Made by a program: the position numbers and the translations under genes
Notes under the pieces: generated by a model
Database searches by the model: none
Told to the model about the DNA's origin: nothing
Seen by the model: the letters and a program-made list of their open reading frames with translations, nothing else
Source of the DNA: Rebecca billardiae RCC1528
Taxonomy: Eukaryota > Haptophyta
NCBI GenBank assembly: GCA_965240325.2
Contig: OZ251235.1
Coordinates: 1,550,001-1,614,000, forward strand
Length of the DNA: 64,000 nt
Reading direction: 5' to 3'
In this document: positions 52,765-64,000 of the stretch, piece by piece
Layout: every line of letters begins with the position of its first letter
Numbering within the stretch: position 1 is the stretch's first letter

Positions 52765-53997
52765 TCAGACAGTGCGCCACCCGCAGCCCTGCCCCCCTAC
52801 GGGAGCGGGGCCGGGATGGAGCACCGCCTCGGCCTGGGGCACGCGGCGGCGACGGCAGATGCCGCCGCGGCCGAGCGCCTTCCGGAGCACTTGGATGAGG
52901 GTGAGGTCGTAGTCGATGTCGCCGCCCGCCGACCTAGCGGCGAGCAGCTCCGGCAAGCGGCAGCCGCGGCTGTCGCCCCCGTGCGCCCGTGTGGGCGCCT
53001 GGATGAGGATGAGGTCGTAGTACGCGTCGCCGCGCGCCGGCCAAGCGGCGCGCAGCTGCAGAAGAGGGGCTCGGAGAGTGAGCGCGCCGCCTAGCGCGCT
53101 CTGGGCGATGAAGCAGATGAGGTGGTAGTCGATGTCGCAGCCCGGCCCGCCGGCGGGCTGCTGCAGATGCAGTGCTTGATGCTGGGGAACCTGGCCTCCG
53201 GGCGCGTCACACCCCGCACCCCCTGCCCCACCTAGGGTGGAGCGTGGGGCACGGAGGAGGCCAGCGCCAAGGGCCAGATGGGTGCAGCGGCGTCCACCTG
53301 CTGCATCGCCCCCCGAGGCGATGCAGCCGGCGGCCGGCTGGAGAAAGAGGGTGCCAGTGCCTATCCCGGACCCGCTGCGTGTGGTTGATCTCCGCGTGCA
53401 CGTGCCAGCGCAGAGCAGTCGAATCGAACGTCGCGGGGTCAGCTGGCGACCCGCGCGCTCGGCCCGCCCGCCGCGAGACACTCCTGGCGGTGCCCCACCG
53501 AGTCCCCGGGAAGGGGGAGCCGGCCGAGGGCCCGTCGGCCGCCGAAGCGACCGGCTGAGCCGGGACAACCTGAAGGGCGCGTGGGGAAAGGCGGCATGCC
53601 TCGTCGCAGGTCCGTGCCCAGTTGCTGTTGGCAATGAACGGTGGCAGAACCCGGCCCCACGCGCACGCATCCATGGAGGCTCGCAGGCAGGCAGGCCGAG
53701 CGCGCTGGCCGCGCTCGTGCCGCCACCCACGCCGCGTCCGACTGGCTCTGCGAGGGCCAGCGCGTGCGCACGAAGGGAGGAAGAAGTGGTCGTAGAGGTC
53801 GTAGAACTAGTCGTAGTCATGTCGCAGCCAAGCAGGAGTGCCGCGAGGCCGACGAGCGCGCAGGAGATTGCCGAAGATGAGCATGGGGGAGCACCACAGG
53901 CATGCGGCCCCCGCCCCACCAGCCCCGTGTGCTTTGCACCCGGGGCCAGCGAGCGGGGCGGGGGCCGCGTCGGCGGGCACCATCGCGACGTCGCCAA
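52765..53997 (-). other. Open frame with repeated GDIDYDL-type units, uncertain gene
   Basis: A 410-codon frame is open between two AT tracts. It shows a hydrophobic stretch ([16 protein letters not shown]) and repeats of [23 protein letters not shown] and [11 protein letters not shown], encoded by near-identical DNA blocks at 52893-52926, 53001-53034 and 53107-53142. The rest is low complexity. It may be a decayed or lineage-specific repeat gene; I would not annotate a product. Confidence 0.25.
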
Positions 53998-54004
53998 GGC
54001 GTGA

Positions 54005-54279
<275 letters not shown>

Positions 54280-54589
54280 CCACGTAGATGCTCATCGCCC
54301 GCGCGCGCATGGCGCACGTGCGCCCGGGGGCACGCGCCCGCGGGGGCGCTGCAGACGACGGCTGACGACGCGTGGCACCGCGACCACCGCGGTGGCGCGA
54401 CGCCAGACGGACTGACGGTGCGTCAAGCAGACAAGCTTCCGCTCGGCGATGGTCGATGGAGTGATGGGCGACTACGAGGGGGGGGGACGACGGCGAGGAG
54501 CGCTGATCCTGGTGTTTGTCTCTGCTGCTCGATCTGCTGCTACAGCTTGCTGACTCTGACGCCTGCCCGTTGCATACCACGTCGTTAAC

Positions 54590-54640
54590 ATATATATATA
54601 TATGAATATATGAATATATGAATATATATGTATATAGTAA
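54590..54640. repeat. Short interrupted AT tract
   Basis: TA run followed by repeated 'atatatgaat' units, adjoining the inverted 54544-54589 module. Confidence 0.85.
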
Positions 54641-54998
54641 ATAAATATGCGGAGTCCCGAGAGCGCGGAGTGATGGGCGAGTCACCGTGACCGTGTCCGC
54701 GTCGGTCACCACATCCAGTTTCACGCCGGAGGGGAGGACCGACTCACCGAGCGAGGGTTGTCGATCGATGATCGATCGCCGACGGTCGCGGACACGGCCG
54801 ACGGCGGACCGGGCATCGACGTGTCCGACGTCCAAGGCCAAGCCCAACACTTCAAGACGCTGCGACGGACGGTAGGTCTTGGAGACGGCAGGCGCGTCGC
54901 CGCCGATCGGCACGGGCACTGGGCGGCTGTACTGGCGGGAGTCTTGGGGACGGCCGCGCGCGTCGTTGGTGCCGCCATGTGCGGGAGACGCAGTCTCA
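54641..54998. other. 3' flank of the giant Cys-repeat gene
   Basis: Contains two similar blocks around 'ggcaccg/gggcggctgtactgg' (54905-54935, and 55030-55060 within the last exon), so the 3' end of the gene is partly duplicated here. No further gene seen. Confidence 0.45.
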
Positions 54999-57900
54999 TC
55001 ACACGCGAGAATCGTCGGCGCCGTTCGGCACCGGCACCGGGCGGCTGTACTGGCGATCGGACTCGGGCGGCGGCGGCGGCCGATGCTTCGGTCCCATCCG
55101 GAACTGGAACTTTGACTTTTTCTCGTCGGCTGCGACGTTCGATCCGGCGACCGGTGCGGCCGGCTCCGCAGCCGGAGGCGGCTGCGCGGTGCGCGTGTCG
55201 CGCCGCGTGAGATTGGCAAACGACTTCGAGATCGAGCCGGCGAACGAGCCGAGGCGGGACTGGCGGCGCATCGCGGCACGCCGCTCCTTCTCCGCCAGGT
55301 CGGCGTAGAACTTCTCGTCGTCTTTCTACAAGGCAGACGGGCGCGAGCGCGCGCGCAAAGGGGCGGGGCGGCGTCAGTGGGCGCAGTGCGCTTGGAGGCG
55401 GGCACCCTCGGCGGGCGAGCGCCCTCGGCAGACGGGGCCATGCGGCAGGGCGGCCGCGAGCGCACCTTGAGCTTGCGGTAGTATCCCGCAATGGCAAACG
55501 CGATGCAGAGCAGGAGGCAGCAGGCGACGAGGGAGCTGACGGCAAGGATGGAAACCTGGTGACACAGCGGCGCGCGCGCGAGCGAACGAGCCGTGAGGGA
55601 GAGAGGGGTGCGGCTGGTGCGCGGTGCACTCGAGCGCACGCGCCCGCTGGACGGAGCAGTGCACGAGCGCTCGCTCGCACCTGGCCAGCGAACGAGATGT
55701 CGGCCGCTGAGGGCCCGAGCAGGCTATCATCAACCACCGGTGACGAGGGTGGGCTTGGCGGCGGCGAGGGCGGGGGCGGGCTGGATGGCAAGGGCGGCGG
55801 TGGCGGAGGCGGCGGGCTTGGCGGCGGGCTTGGCGGCGAGGGCGGGTTTGGCGGAGGCGCGGGTGGCAGAGGCGGCGATGGCGGCGGCGGCGGCGACGGT
55901 GGCGGCGAGGGCGGCGATGGGCTGGGCGGCGGTGGAGGGGAGGGTGGTGGCGCGGGTGGCGACAGAGGCGGTGGCGAGGGTGGAGGCAACGGCGGGCTCG
56001 GCGGCGGGCGGCTGGGCGGGCTCGGCGGGACGGGCGGCGGCGAGTAGAAGTCGCACGTGCCGTCGTTGTACGTGGCGGTCGGGTTGAAGTTGCGCGCGGC
56101 CGGTGCCGTGCAGCCGCCGTACGCGCACTGGCCGTTGTCGACGGTCGCGAACGAGTCGAAGTTCTCCGCGATCGAGTCGGTGCAGCCGGGGAAGTTGAAC
56201 TCGCACCCGGAGAGCACGGTCGCGGTCGGGTTGAAGTTGGAGGCCGCCGGGTTGGTGCAGCCGACGTACTGGCAGTTGGCCGCCTCGATCACCGCGTCCG
56301 AGCGGTAGTTGACCGCCGCCGTGTCCATGCAGCCGACGATGAGGAAGACGCACGCCGATGGCGTGTTGGCGGTCGAGTCGTAGTTGGTCGCGGTCGGCTC
56401 GAGGCAGCCGAGGAAGATGCAGCTCGAGAAGTCGAGCTGCGTGACCGACGCGTCGTAGTTGGACGCGCCGATCACGTTGCACCCGACCACCTCGGGGATG
56501 CACGAGCCATCGTCGTTCGTCGCGCCGGAGAAGTAGTTCTGCGCGACGGGGTCGGTGCAGCCGGGGAGGACGCAGGTGCCATCGTCGGTGGTGGCGCTGG
56601 AGTCGAAGTTGTCCGCGCTCGAGTCCGTGCAGCCCGGCACTGGGCACACGCAGCTGCCGTCGTTGGTCGTGGCGCTCGGGTTGAAGTTGGTGCAGCGCGA
56701 GAGCGTGCAGCCCGGGTACACGCAGCTGCCGTCGTCCTGGTTGGCGCCCGAGTCGTAGTTCTGCGCGGCGACGTCCGTGCAGCCGAGGGCGGGCAGCACG
56801 CACGCGCCATCCGGCGCGTTCGCCGTCGAGTCGTAGTTGAACGCGACCGGGTTCTGGCAGCCGAAGTAGGCGCAGTTGCCGTCCACGTCGGCGAGCGAGT
56901 CGTAGTTGTCAGCCGCCGGATCGAGGCAGCCGACGACCGCGATGTTGACGCAGTCGTTCGAGTCGACGGTCGCGCTCGGGTTGTAGTTGCCGGCGAGCGG
57001 GTTGAGGCATCCGGTGTACACGCACGAGCCGTCGTCCGTCCCGGCGATCGAGTCGTAGTTGTCCGCGGCCGAGTCGGTGCAGCCAAGCACGTTCACGAAC
57101 GAGCACGCGGCTGCGTCGTTCACCGTCGCCGTCGAGTCGTAGTTGTCGGCGAGCGAGACGCGGCATCCCGCGTACTGGCACGAGCCGTCGTTCGTGTCCG
57201 CCGTCGAGCGGTAGCTGATCGAGGTCGAGTCGGTGCAGCCGAACTTGGGGTAGATGCAGCTGCCGTCGTTCGTGTTGGCGGTCGAGTCGTAGTTGCGCGC
57301 AAAGGTGAGCGTGCAGCCCCGGAAGACGCAGCTGCCGTCGTCGACGGTCGCGAAGGACTCGTAGTTGCGCGCGGCGGGGTTCGGGCACCCAGGGATGGCG
57401 CCCGTGCACGAGCCGTCATTCACGGTTGCGGCAGACAGGTAGTTGTCCGCCTCCGGGATCGTGCAGCCGCTGATGACGCACGAGCCGTCGTCCACGGTCG
57501 CGGCCGAGTCGTAGTTGGTCGCGCGCGTGTCGAAGCAGCCGCGGATGAGGAAGAAGCAGCTGCCGTCGTTCACCGTGGCCAGCGAGTCGTAGCTGTCCGC
57601 GTTCGAGTTCTTGCAGCCGGAGAGGAAGCACGAGCCGTCGTCCACCGCCGCGTCCGAGTTGTAGTTGGTCGCGAGCGGGTCGGTGCAGCCGCCGAGCGGC
57701 GAGATGCACGAGCCGTCGTCCGTGTTCGCCGTCGAGTCGAAGTTGGTCGCGGTCGAGTCGACGCAGCCGAAGTGGCGGTAGCGGCAGCTGCCCTCCTGGA
57801 GCGTGTTGGCCACCAGGTTGAAGTTGATCGCCGACGTGTCCGTGCAGCCCAGGATGCTGTACTCGCAGACGGTGTTGCCCTGCGAAGTCGCGTTCGAGTT

Positions 57901-60900
57901 GTAGTTGCGCGCGAGCGAGTCGAGGCAGCCGATGATGTCGTACTCGCAGCTGCCGTCGTCCACGTTGGCGCGCGGGTCCGTGTTCGTGGCGTTGGCCGCG
58001 GTGCAGCCGAGGAACTGGCAGCTGCCGTCGTCGACGGTCGCCGTCGCGTCGAAGTTGTCCGCCTCGAAGTCGGTGCAGCCCGGCACGGGGCACGCCTCCG
58101 CGCCGTAGGTGATCTGGAGCTCGTTGTTGGTGCAGGTCACATCCTGCAGCGCTCGGCCGCGCGGCGCGTTGAGCGCGCGCCGGCCGCGCCGAAGGTCGAA
58201 CGCGCCGGGGCCCTGCCACGTGTCGATGGCGAACTCGTTGGCGGCGACCAGCTCGTTCGTGACACGCAGCATGTCGATCACGTTGGGCCCGTTGGCGGCG
58301 GTGAGGCCCGATGCGTCGCGCACCTCGACGATGAGGTCGTACACGTGCGTCGTGTTCGAGAGCACCGAGACCACCTTCTCCTGCTGCGCCGGGTTGTCCA
58401 CGCACACGTCCGCGATGGTGCGCAGCACGGCGTCCTCGACGACCGCGCGGCTCGTGTACGGCCCCAGCAGCTGCACCATCCGGCCGAGCCACTCGCCGAT
58501 CACGATGGACGCGCGCACGACCTGGATCGACAGTTGGTCGCCGCTGATGTACTGGGTGAGCGGCTTGTACGTCGAGACGTCGACGAGCTGCGAGTAGTCG
58601 AAGCACGGCCACAGCAGCAGCTGCGCCGCGTCCTCCGTGAGGCTGTACGGGACGTCGAGCATCCGCATGTACAGCGTCGTCAGCGGCGAGACCACCTTGC
58701 CCGTGATAGGCCCGGTGAGCTTGAAGGTGAGCGAACTGCCGCTGATGGAGTCGCGGCACTGCGAGGACGCGTCCACGACCAGCATCGCGTCGCGGTCGGT
58801 GTACAGCAGGTCGTACGCGCCGTTGAGCGCGCTGACCGCCTGGCCGACGCGCGTGCCGTCGGGGCGCACCGCCTCGACCAGGCAGCCGCGCCGCTGCGCG
58901 ACCACCTGCACCACGCCGCGCGCGTACACGAACTGGCAGTCCGACGGGCTCTGGATGCTCGCCTTCGCGTCGTAGTTGATCGCGTTCGTGTTCATGCACC
59001 CCTTGTACAGGCACTTGAGATAGCGCGTCGCGCCCGAGACGTAGTTGGCCGCGCTCGAGTCCTGGCAGCCGTACACCGGCGCGACGCACGTGCCGTCGTC
59101 GATCGTGGCCAGCGGGGCGAAATTGACCGCGTTCACGTCCGTGCAGCCGGCGATGAGGCAGGTGGACAGCTCGAACTCCGTGTTGGCGCGCGAGTTGTAG
59201 TTGGTCGCCGCCGGGTTGGTGCAGCCAAACACCTTCGCCACGCAGCTGCCGTCGTCCACGTTCGCGGTCGGGTCGTAGTTGAGCGAGTTCCTCCCCGTGC
59301 AGCCGGGGTACGCCGCGAGACACCCGCCGCTGTCCACCGTCGCCGCCGAGCGGTAGTTGAGCGCGGTCGAGTCGGTGCAGCCGGTCACGGGGAAGATGCA
59401 GCTGCCGTCGTCCACGGTCGCCGTCGAGTCGTAGTTGAGCGCGCGCGTGGCGAGGCAGCCCAGGTGGCGGTAGATGCACGAGTTGTCCTCCGTGTTCGCG
59501 GCCGCGGTGTAGTTGAGCGCGGTCGAGTCGGTGCAGCCGTCGACGGGGAAGACGCAGCTGTCGTCGTCGACCGTCGCGGAGCAGTCGTAGTTGATGGCGC
59601 GAGTGGCCATGCAGCCGAGCACCGAGTACACGCACGTGGCCTCGATGTTGGCGTCCGAGCGGTAGTTGATCGCGGTCGAGTCGATGCAGCCCGGGACGGG
59701 CAGCGTGCACGAGCCGGGGCGCAGCGTCGTCGCGAGCGAGTTGTAGTTCAGCGCGTTCGGGTTGGTGCAGCCCTCGACGAGCAGGATGCACGTGCTCGGC
59801 ACCGCCTCCGTGTTGGCGCGCGAGTCGTAGTTGGTCGCCTGCGGGTTGGTGCAGCCGACGCGCGGCAGGACGCACGGCGTGGCCGCCGTCTGGATGGTCG
59901 CGTTCGGGTTGAAGTTGAGCGCGAGCGAGTTGCGGCAGCCCTCGACGCGCAGGATGCAGTCGAGCGCGTTGTTCGACCCCTCCGAGTTGTAGTTGAGCGC
60001 GTCCGGGTTGTTGCAGCCGCGGTCGGTCACGAACTGGCACGAGCCGTCGTACACGGTCGCGAGCGAGTTGTAGTTGGTCGCGCCCGTCGAGGTGCAGCCG
60101 AGGATCTGGTACTCGCACTCGGAGCCCTCGACGGCGTCCGAGACGTAGTTGAGCGCGAGCGAGTCCTGGCAGCCGCGCTTCACGAACGTGCAGTTGCCGT
60201 CGTTGGCGGTCGAGTAGGAGACGTAGTTGATGGCGCTCGGCACGTTGCAGCCGAAGATGACGCACTGGCCGTCGTCGACGGTCGCGAGCGGGTCGAAGTT
60301 GATCGCGCGCGAGTCCGTGCAGCCCGGGCGCGGGAACGAGCACGAGCCCGCGAGGAAGCGGTTGGCCGTCGAGTCGTAGTTGGTCGCGCCCGTGGACGTG
60401 CAGCCGGGGTAGAGGCAGCTGCCGTCGTCCTGCGACTTGTCGGAGGCGTAGTTGGCGGCGGTGTTGTCGGTGCAGCCCCTGCAGCTGCTCAGGTCGCAGT
60501 CGGCCGCGGAGTTCATCACCGTCGCCTCCGAGTTGTAGTTGCACGCCGTCGAGATCGTGCAGCCCACCACCTGGTACACGCACGAGCCCTCGTCCGTGTC
60601 CGCCGCCGAGTCGTAGTTGACGGCGGTCGAGTCGGTGCAGCCCAGCTTGTACGGCAGGCAGCCGGCGTAGTCGGTGGCGGTCGAGTCGTAGTCGGCCGCC
60701 CACGAGTCCGTGCAGCCCGGGTGCGAGTACAGGCAGACGATGTCGTCGGGCTGGATGTTGGCGTCCGAGCGGAAGTTGGTGGCGAGCGAGTCGAGGCAGC
60801 CGGGCACGGCGTACACGCAGCACAGGTTGGGGCAGCCGCCGGCGAGCGAGTCGTAGTTGAGGGCGAGGGGGTCGATGCAGCCGACGCGCGGCGGCGGCGA

Positions 60901-61177
60901 GGAGGGCGGCGGCGGGCTGGGAGGCGGCGACGGCGGGGGTGTTGGCGGGGGGCTCGGCGGGCTCGGCGGCGGAGATGGGGGTGGCGAAGGCGGCGCGGCT
61001 GGCGGCGAGGGCGGTGGCTCGCGGGGACGGTCGGATGGCAGTGGCGGGCTGGGCGGCGGGGATGGCGGCGGTGGCGGCGGGCTGGGCGGCGGGCTCGGCG
61101 GTGGCGATGGCGGCGTCGAGGGCGGCGGGCTGGGCGGCGGGCTGGGCGGCGGGCTGGGCGGCGGGCTCGGTGGTGGT

Positions 61178-61208
<31 letters not shown>

Positions 61209-62623
61209 GCGGTGGGGATGGGGGCGGAGACGGCGGCGGGCTCGGCGGCGGGCTCGGCGGCGGGCTCGGCGGCGGGCTCGGCGGCGGGCTCGGCGGCGGC
61301 GGGGGCGGCGGACTGGGCGGCGGGCTCGGCGGAGGCGATGGCGGCGGGCTGGGCGGCGGGCTGGGTGGCGGGCTCGGCGGCGGCGGTGGCGGCGGGCTTG
61401 GCGGTGGCGGGCTCGGCGGTGGCGATGGCGGCGGCGACGGCGGTGGGCCTGGTGGCGGGCTGGGCGGCGGGCTCGGCGGCGGGCTCGGTGGTGGTGGCGG
61501 CGGCGGGCTGGGGGGTGGCGGGCTCGGCGGCGGCGTTGGTGGCGGCGGCGGCGGCGGGCTCGGCGGCGGCGTCGGGGGCGGCGGCGGCGGCGGGCTCGGC
61601 GGCGGCGTCGGGGGCGGCGGCGGCGGCGGGCTCGGCGGCGGCGTCGGGGGCGGCGGCGGCGGCGGGCTCGGCGGCGGCGTCGGGGGCGGCGGCGGCGGCG
61701 GGCTCGGCGGCGGCGTCGGGGGCGGCGGCGGCGGCGGGCTCGGCGGCGGCGTCGGGGGCGGCGGCGGCGGCGGGCTCGGCGGCGGCGTCGGGGGCGGCGG
61801 CGGCGGCGGGCTCGGCGGCGGCGTCGGGGGCGGCGGCGGCGGCGGGCTGGGCGGCGGCGTCGGCGGCGGCGGCGGCGGCGGGCTGGGCGGCGGCGTCGGC
61901 GGCGGCGGCGGCGGCGGGCTCGGCGGCGGTGTGGGCGGCGGCGGCGGCGGAGGGCTTGGCGGCGGCGTCGGCGGCGGCGGCGGCGGAGGGCTCGGCGGCG
62001 GCGTCGGCGGGGGCGGCGGCGGCGGGCTCGGCGGCGGCGTCGGGGGCGGCGGCGGCGGCGGGCTCGGCGGCGGCGCCGGCGGGGGCGGCGGCGGCGGGCT
62101 CGGCGGCGGCGCCGGCGGGGGCGGCGGCGGCGGGCTGGGCGGCGGCGTCGGTGGCGGCGGCGGCGGAGGGCTCGGCGGCGGCGTCGGCGGGGGCGGCGGA
62201 GGTGGGCTCGGCGGCGGCGTCGGGGGCGGCGGCGGCGGCGGGCTCGGCGGCGGCACCGGCGGGGGCGGCGGCGGCGGGCTCGGCGGCGGCGTCGGCGGCG
62301 GCGGCGGCGGCGGGCTGGGCGGCGGCGTCGGCGGCGGCGGCGGCGGCGGGCTGGGCGGCGGCGTCGGCGGCGGCGGCGGCGGCGGGCTCGGCGGCGGTGT
62401 GGGCGGCGGCGGCGGCGGAGGGCTCGGCGGCGGCGTCGGCGGCGGCGGCGGCGGAGGGCTCGGCGGCGGCGTCGGCGGCGGCGGCGGCGGCGGGCTCGGC
62501 GGCGGCGTCGGCGGCGGGGTTGGTGGCGGCGGCGGTGGAGGGCTCGGCGGCGGGTTCGGCGGCGGGGTTGGTGGCGGCGGCGGTGGGGGGCTCGGCGGCG
62601 GGGTTGGCGATGGCGATGGCGAA

Positions 62624-62654
<31 letters not shown>

Positions 62655-63435
62655 GCGAGGGCGAAGGCGAGGGGTCGGGCGTGCTCGGAACGAAGGAGAA
62701 GACCGGAGTGGAGAGCAGGGAGAGCGCGTTGTACTTGAGCTGCGTGGCCGTGCGAAGGGCGTCCCACGCGAGAGCCTCGGTCAGCATGCGCTCTCCGCGC
62801 GCGTCCTCGCCGAGCGGAATCGCCGCGGGCGTGTCGTCGAACTCGAGCAGCGCGAGCGGCGAGGGCGTGTCGAGCGACTCGACCTTGTTGCGGCGAGACG
62901 CCGCCGTCTGGACCTGTGCGTGGCTCGGCGAGTCCGATGAGACGAGGCCTCGCCCGGCGTGACCATCCTCAGCCCTGCAGCGAGCGCACGGACGCAGGCG
63001 CCCGCCGCGCGCGCCGAGTGCCGGCGTGCGGAGCGGTCAGAAGGCGCGCGGAAGCGCAACGAGCGCCGAGCGCAAAGCACATGCTGCTGGCGTGCCGGCG
63101 CGGGCGCGCGGCTGCTTCTCCACGGAATCGCGTCGCCCACATGCCGCCACGCAGATGCCACCCAGCCCGCGCCTGGCCGGCACCCTCAGCTCCGCTCACG
63201 CGCACGCTGCGCGCGACGCACGGGCGGGCAATCCGGCCGCGCGATCGCGCGCGCACCCGACGTCCACGCGGCGTGGGGACGAGGAGTCGGCTGACGACGC
63301 CCGGTTCACCGGGGAACCAGGCCACTCGGGGACGTGAGCGCCAGAGGCGCCAATCGCGGCGCTCAGCGCGGCGAGCGCGAGCCACAGCATCGAGCCCGCG
63401 GCTCGTGCCAGGGGGGCGAGGCCCGCGGCTAACAC
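54999..63435 (-). CDS. Giant Pro-rich, Cys-repeat type I membrane protein
   Basis: Predicted surface protein of about 2629 residues (2614 if the Met at 63390 is used). Four exons, 63257-63435, 55681-62974, 55466-55555 and 54999-55325, all join in phase across GT-AG introns of 282, 125 and 140 nt. Exon 1 gives a signal peptide ([17 protein letters not shown]). Exon 2 carries a Ser-Pro run, about 27 copies of a 12-residue unit ([12 protein letters not shown]), then 25 repeats of the form [20 protein letters not shown] plus Cys. A 330-residue globular insert follows ([16 protein letters not shown] to GRALQDVTC), then 27 more Cys repeats and a second Pro-rich block. Exon 3 is a single TM helix ([20 protein letters not shown]); exon 4 a basic/Pro cytoplasmic tail of 108 residues. 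The Cys repeats resemble modules found in algal and bacterial surface proteins; the ligand is unknown. The Pro array may be mis-sized by assembly. Confidence 0.85.
61530..62590. repeat. 36-bp coding minisatellite (Pro-rich)
   Basis: About 27 copies of a 36-bp unit encode the 12-residue period [14 protein letters not shown] on the minus strand of the giant membrane-protein gene. Third-position variants form short higher-order blocks that are themselves repeated (for example 61860-61990 and 62300-62470), which indicates duplication of several units at once. An adjacent gaaggc/gagggc hexamer array (about 62605-62675) encodes Ser-Pro. Confidence 0.9.
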
Positions 63436-63795
63436 TCAACGCACCCACCCGCGTCGCGGGCGGATGGCCCAGGCCCACCCGGAGGCATTATGAGGTCGCT
63501 AAACCGCCTGGACCAATGCTTATTGGGAATCGGGCAAGCTCGGGGCGCGTGGCCTTGGGCGCGCCGGTCCGGGCGCGCGGCGGGCGTACCCCGTTTATAG
63601 CCATCAATCAGCGCTTCCAACAGTGTGGGTATTTGCACTATTTTGGACATTATGGGGTTGTGTGAGCGCTGATGGTGGTGACCATCTTTTGTCGACCCAC
63701 AAAAGTGTCGCCAGTGCGTCTCTCCATTCTCCAATAATCAGAACCGTACCCATAGTTGAATTTTCTGTCACACAGTGTGACGAAAGGACTGTCCC
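63436..63795. other. Upstream flank of the giant membrane-protein gene
   Basis: Probable promoter region. No TATA box or conserved motif recognised and no other gene. Confidence 0.4.
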
Positions 63796-63903
63796 AGCTG
63801 TCCGGTTAAGACCCGGACTGCCACTGCCGCGTGCAAGCACTGCGGCCGCAGGGCCCTCGCCCCATGGGAGAGGGGAGGTAGTCCGGGTCTTAACCGGACA
63901 GCT
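63796..63903. repeat. 24-bp perfect inverted repeat with 60-bp loop
   Basis: agctgtccggttaagaccc.. at 63796-63819 is the exact reverse complement of 63880-63903. The whole is 108 bp and could be a short MITE or a strong stem-loop. Nothing else is recognised to the end of the window at 64000. Confidence 0.9.
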
Positions 63904-64000
63904 GTCCCAGCCGTCCCCATATGCTCACCGATAATTATTATGAATCATCACCGCCCCATCAGAAATCCAGAATCCCAGATTATTGAGTGGCAGATTCCCA

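Noticed and set aside
57416-62767. Other long frames opposite or overlapping the giant Cys-repeat exon (including Gly-rich and Arg-rich plus-strand frames)
   Set aside because: They are out-of-frame readings of the same repeats. Only the chosen frame shows Cys repeats, a signal peptide, a TM helix and matching splice phases.

Overview
The window is nuclear DNA of a eukaryote, most likely a GC-rich microalga with a complex (secondary) plastid, and I favour a haptophyte. The evidence is as follows. Genes have spliceosomal introns of 111-285 nt, usually with a GTGCG-type donor and a CAG acceptor. The Ca2+-ATPase begins with a signal peptide ending in the ASAFAP motif used for import into complex plastids. 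There are very long Pro-Ser arrays and Cys-Thr-Asp repeat ectodomains of the kind common in haptophytes and pelagophytes. There are also probable ciliary genes. A pelagophyte or another complex-plastid alga is not excluded. A run of exactly 100 N (10886-10985) marks a scaffold gap of unknown true size.

Layout. 1-11 kb holds a K-Cl cotransporter (KCC/SLC12 type, four exons, plus strand), a small PH-domain protein, a family GH20 beta-hexosaminidase, and a head-to-head three-exon gene for a four-module Cys-rich, Pro-rich membrane protein. 11-14 kb is repeat territory: a remnant of a transposon-like gene, a palindromic interspersed repeat and an in-frame 414-bp tandem duplication. 14.4-19.2 kb has a striking single ORF that joins a sulfotransferase-like domain to a family III CoA-transferase, with a divergent unrecognised gene beside it. 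20.8-22.0 kb has a psq-type HTH plus ubiquitin-specific-protease gene with a frameshift. 22.3-36.3 kb carries three large minus-strand genes: a 2306-aa C2/PH/GRAM protein, a multi-TM protein with a TIR-like domain, and a SERCA-type Ca2+-ATPase with a plastid-type presequence. 37.8-40.0 kb encodes a tandem periplasmic-binding-fold (ANF-receptor-like) protein. 40.56-41.68 kb is a fold-back element with 408-bp arms. 42.2-47.7 kb has a coiled coil-SGNH hydrolase-DUF4326 fusion, a divergent coiled-coil/IQ-motif protein (IQCE-like) and a UPF0193 gene. 47.7-54.6 kb is mostly repeats, broken ORFs and three long AT tracts. 55.0-63.4 kb is one gene for a type I membrane protein of about 2,600 residues, with about 27 copies of a 12-residue proline unit and 52 Cys-rich repeats.

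Functionally the genes do not form one pathway. Recurrent themes are ion transport and membranes (KCC, SERCA), surface or matrix glycoproteins (the two Cys/Pro-rich proteins, GH20, the PBP-fold protein) and likely ciliary proteins (IQCE-like, UPF0193). Exon joins given here were derived by eye from GT-AG sites, reading phase and protein continuity. They are internally consistent but not RNA-verified.
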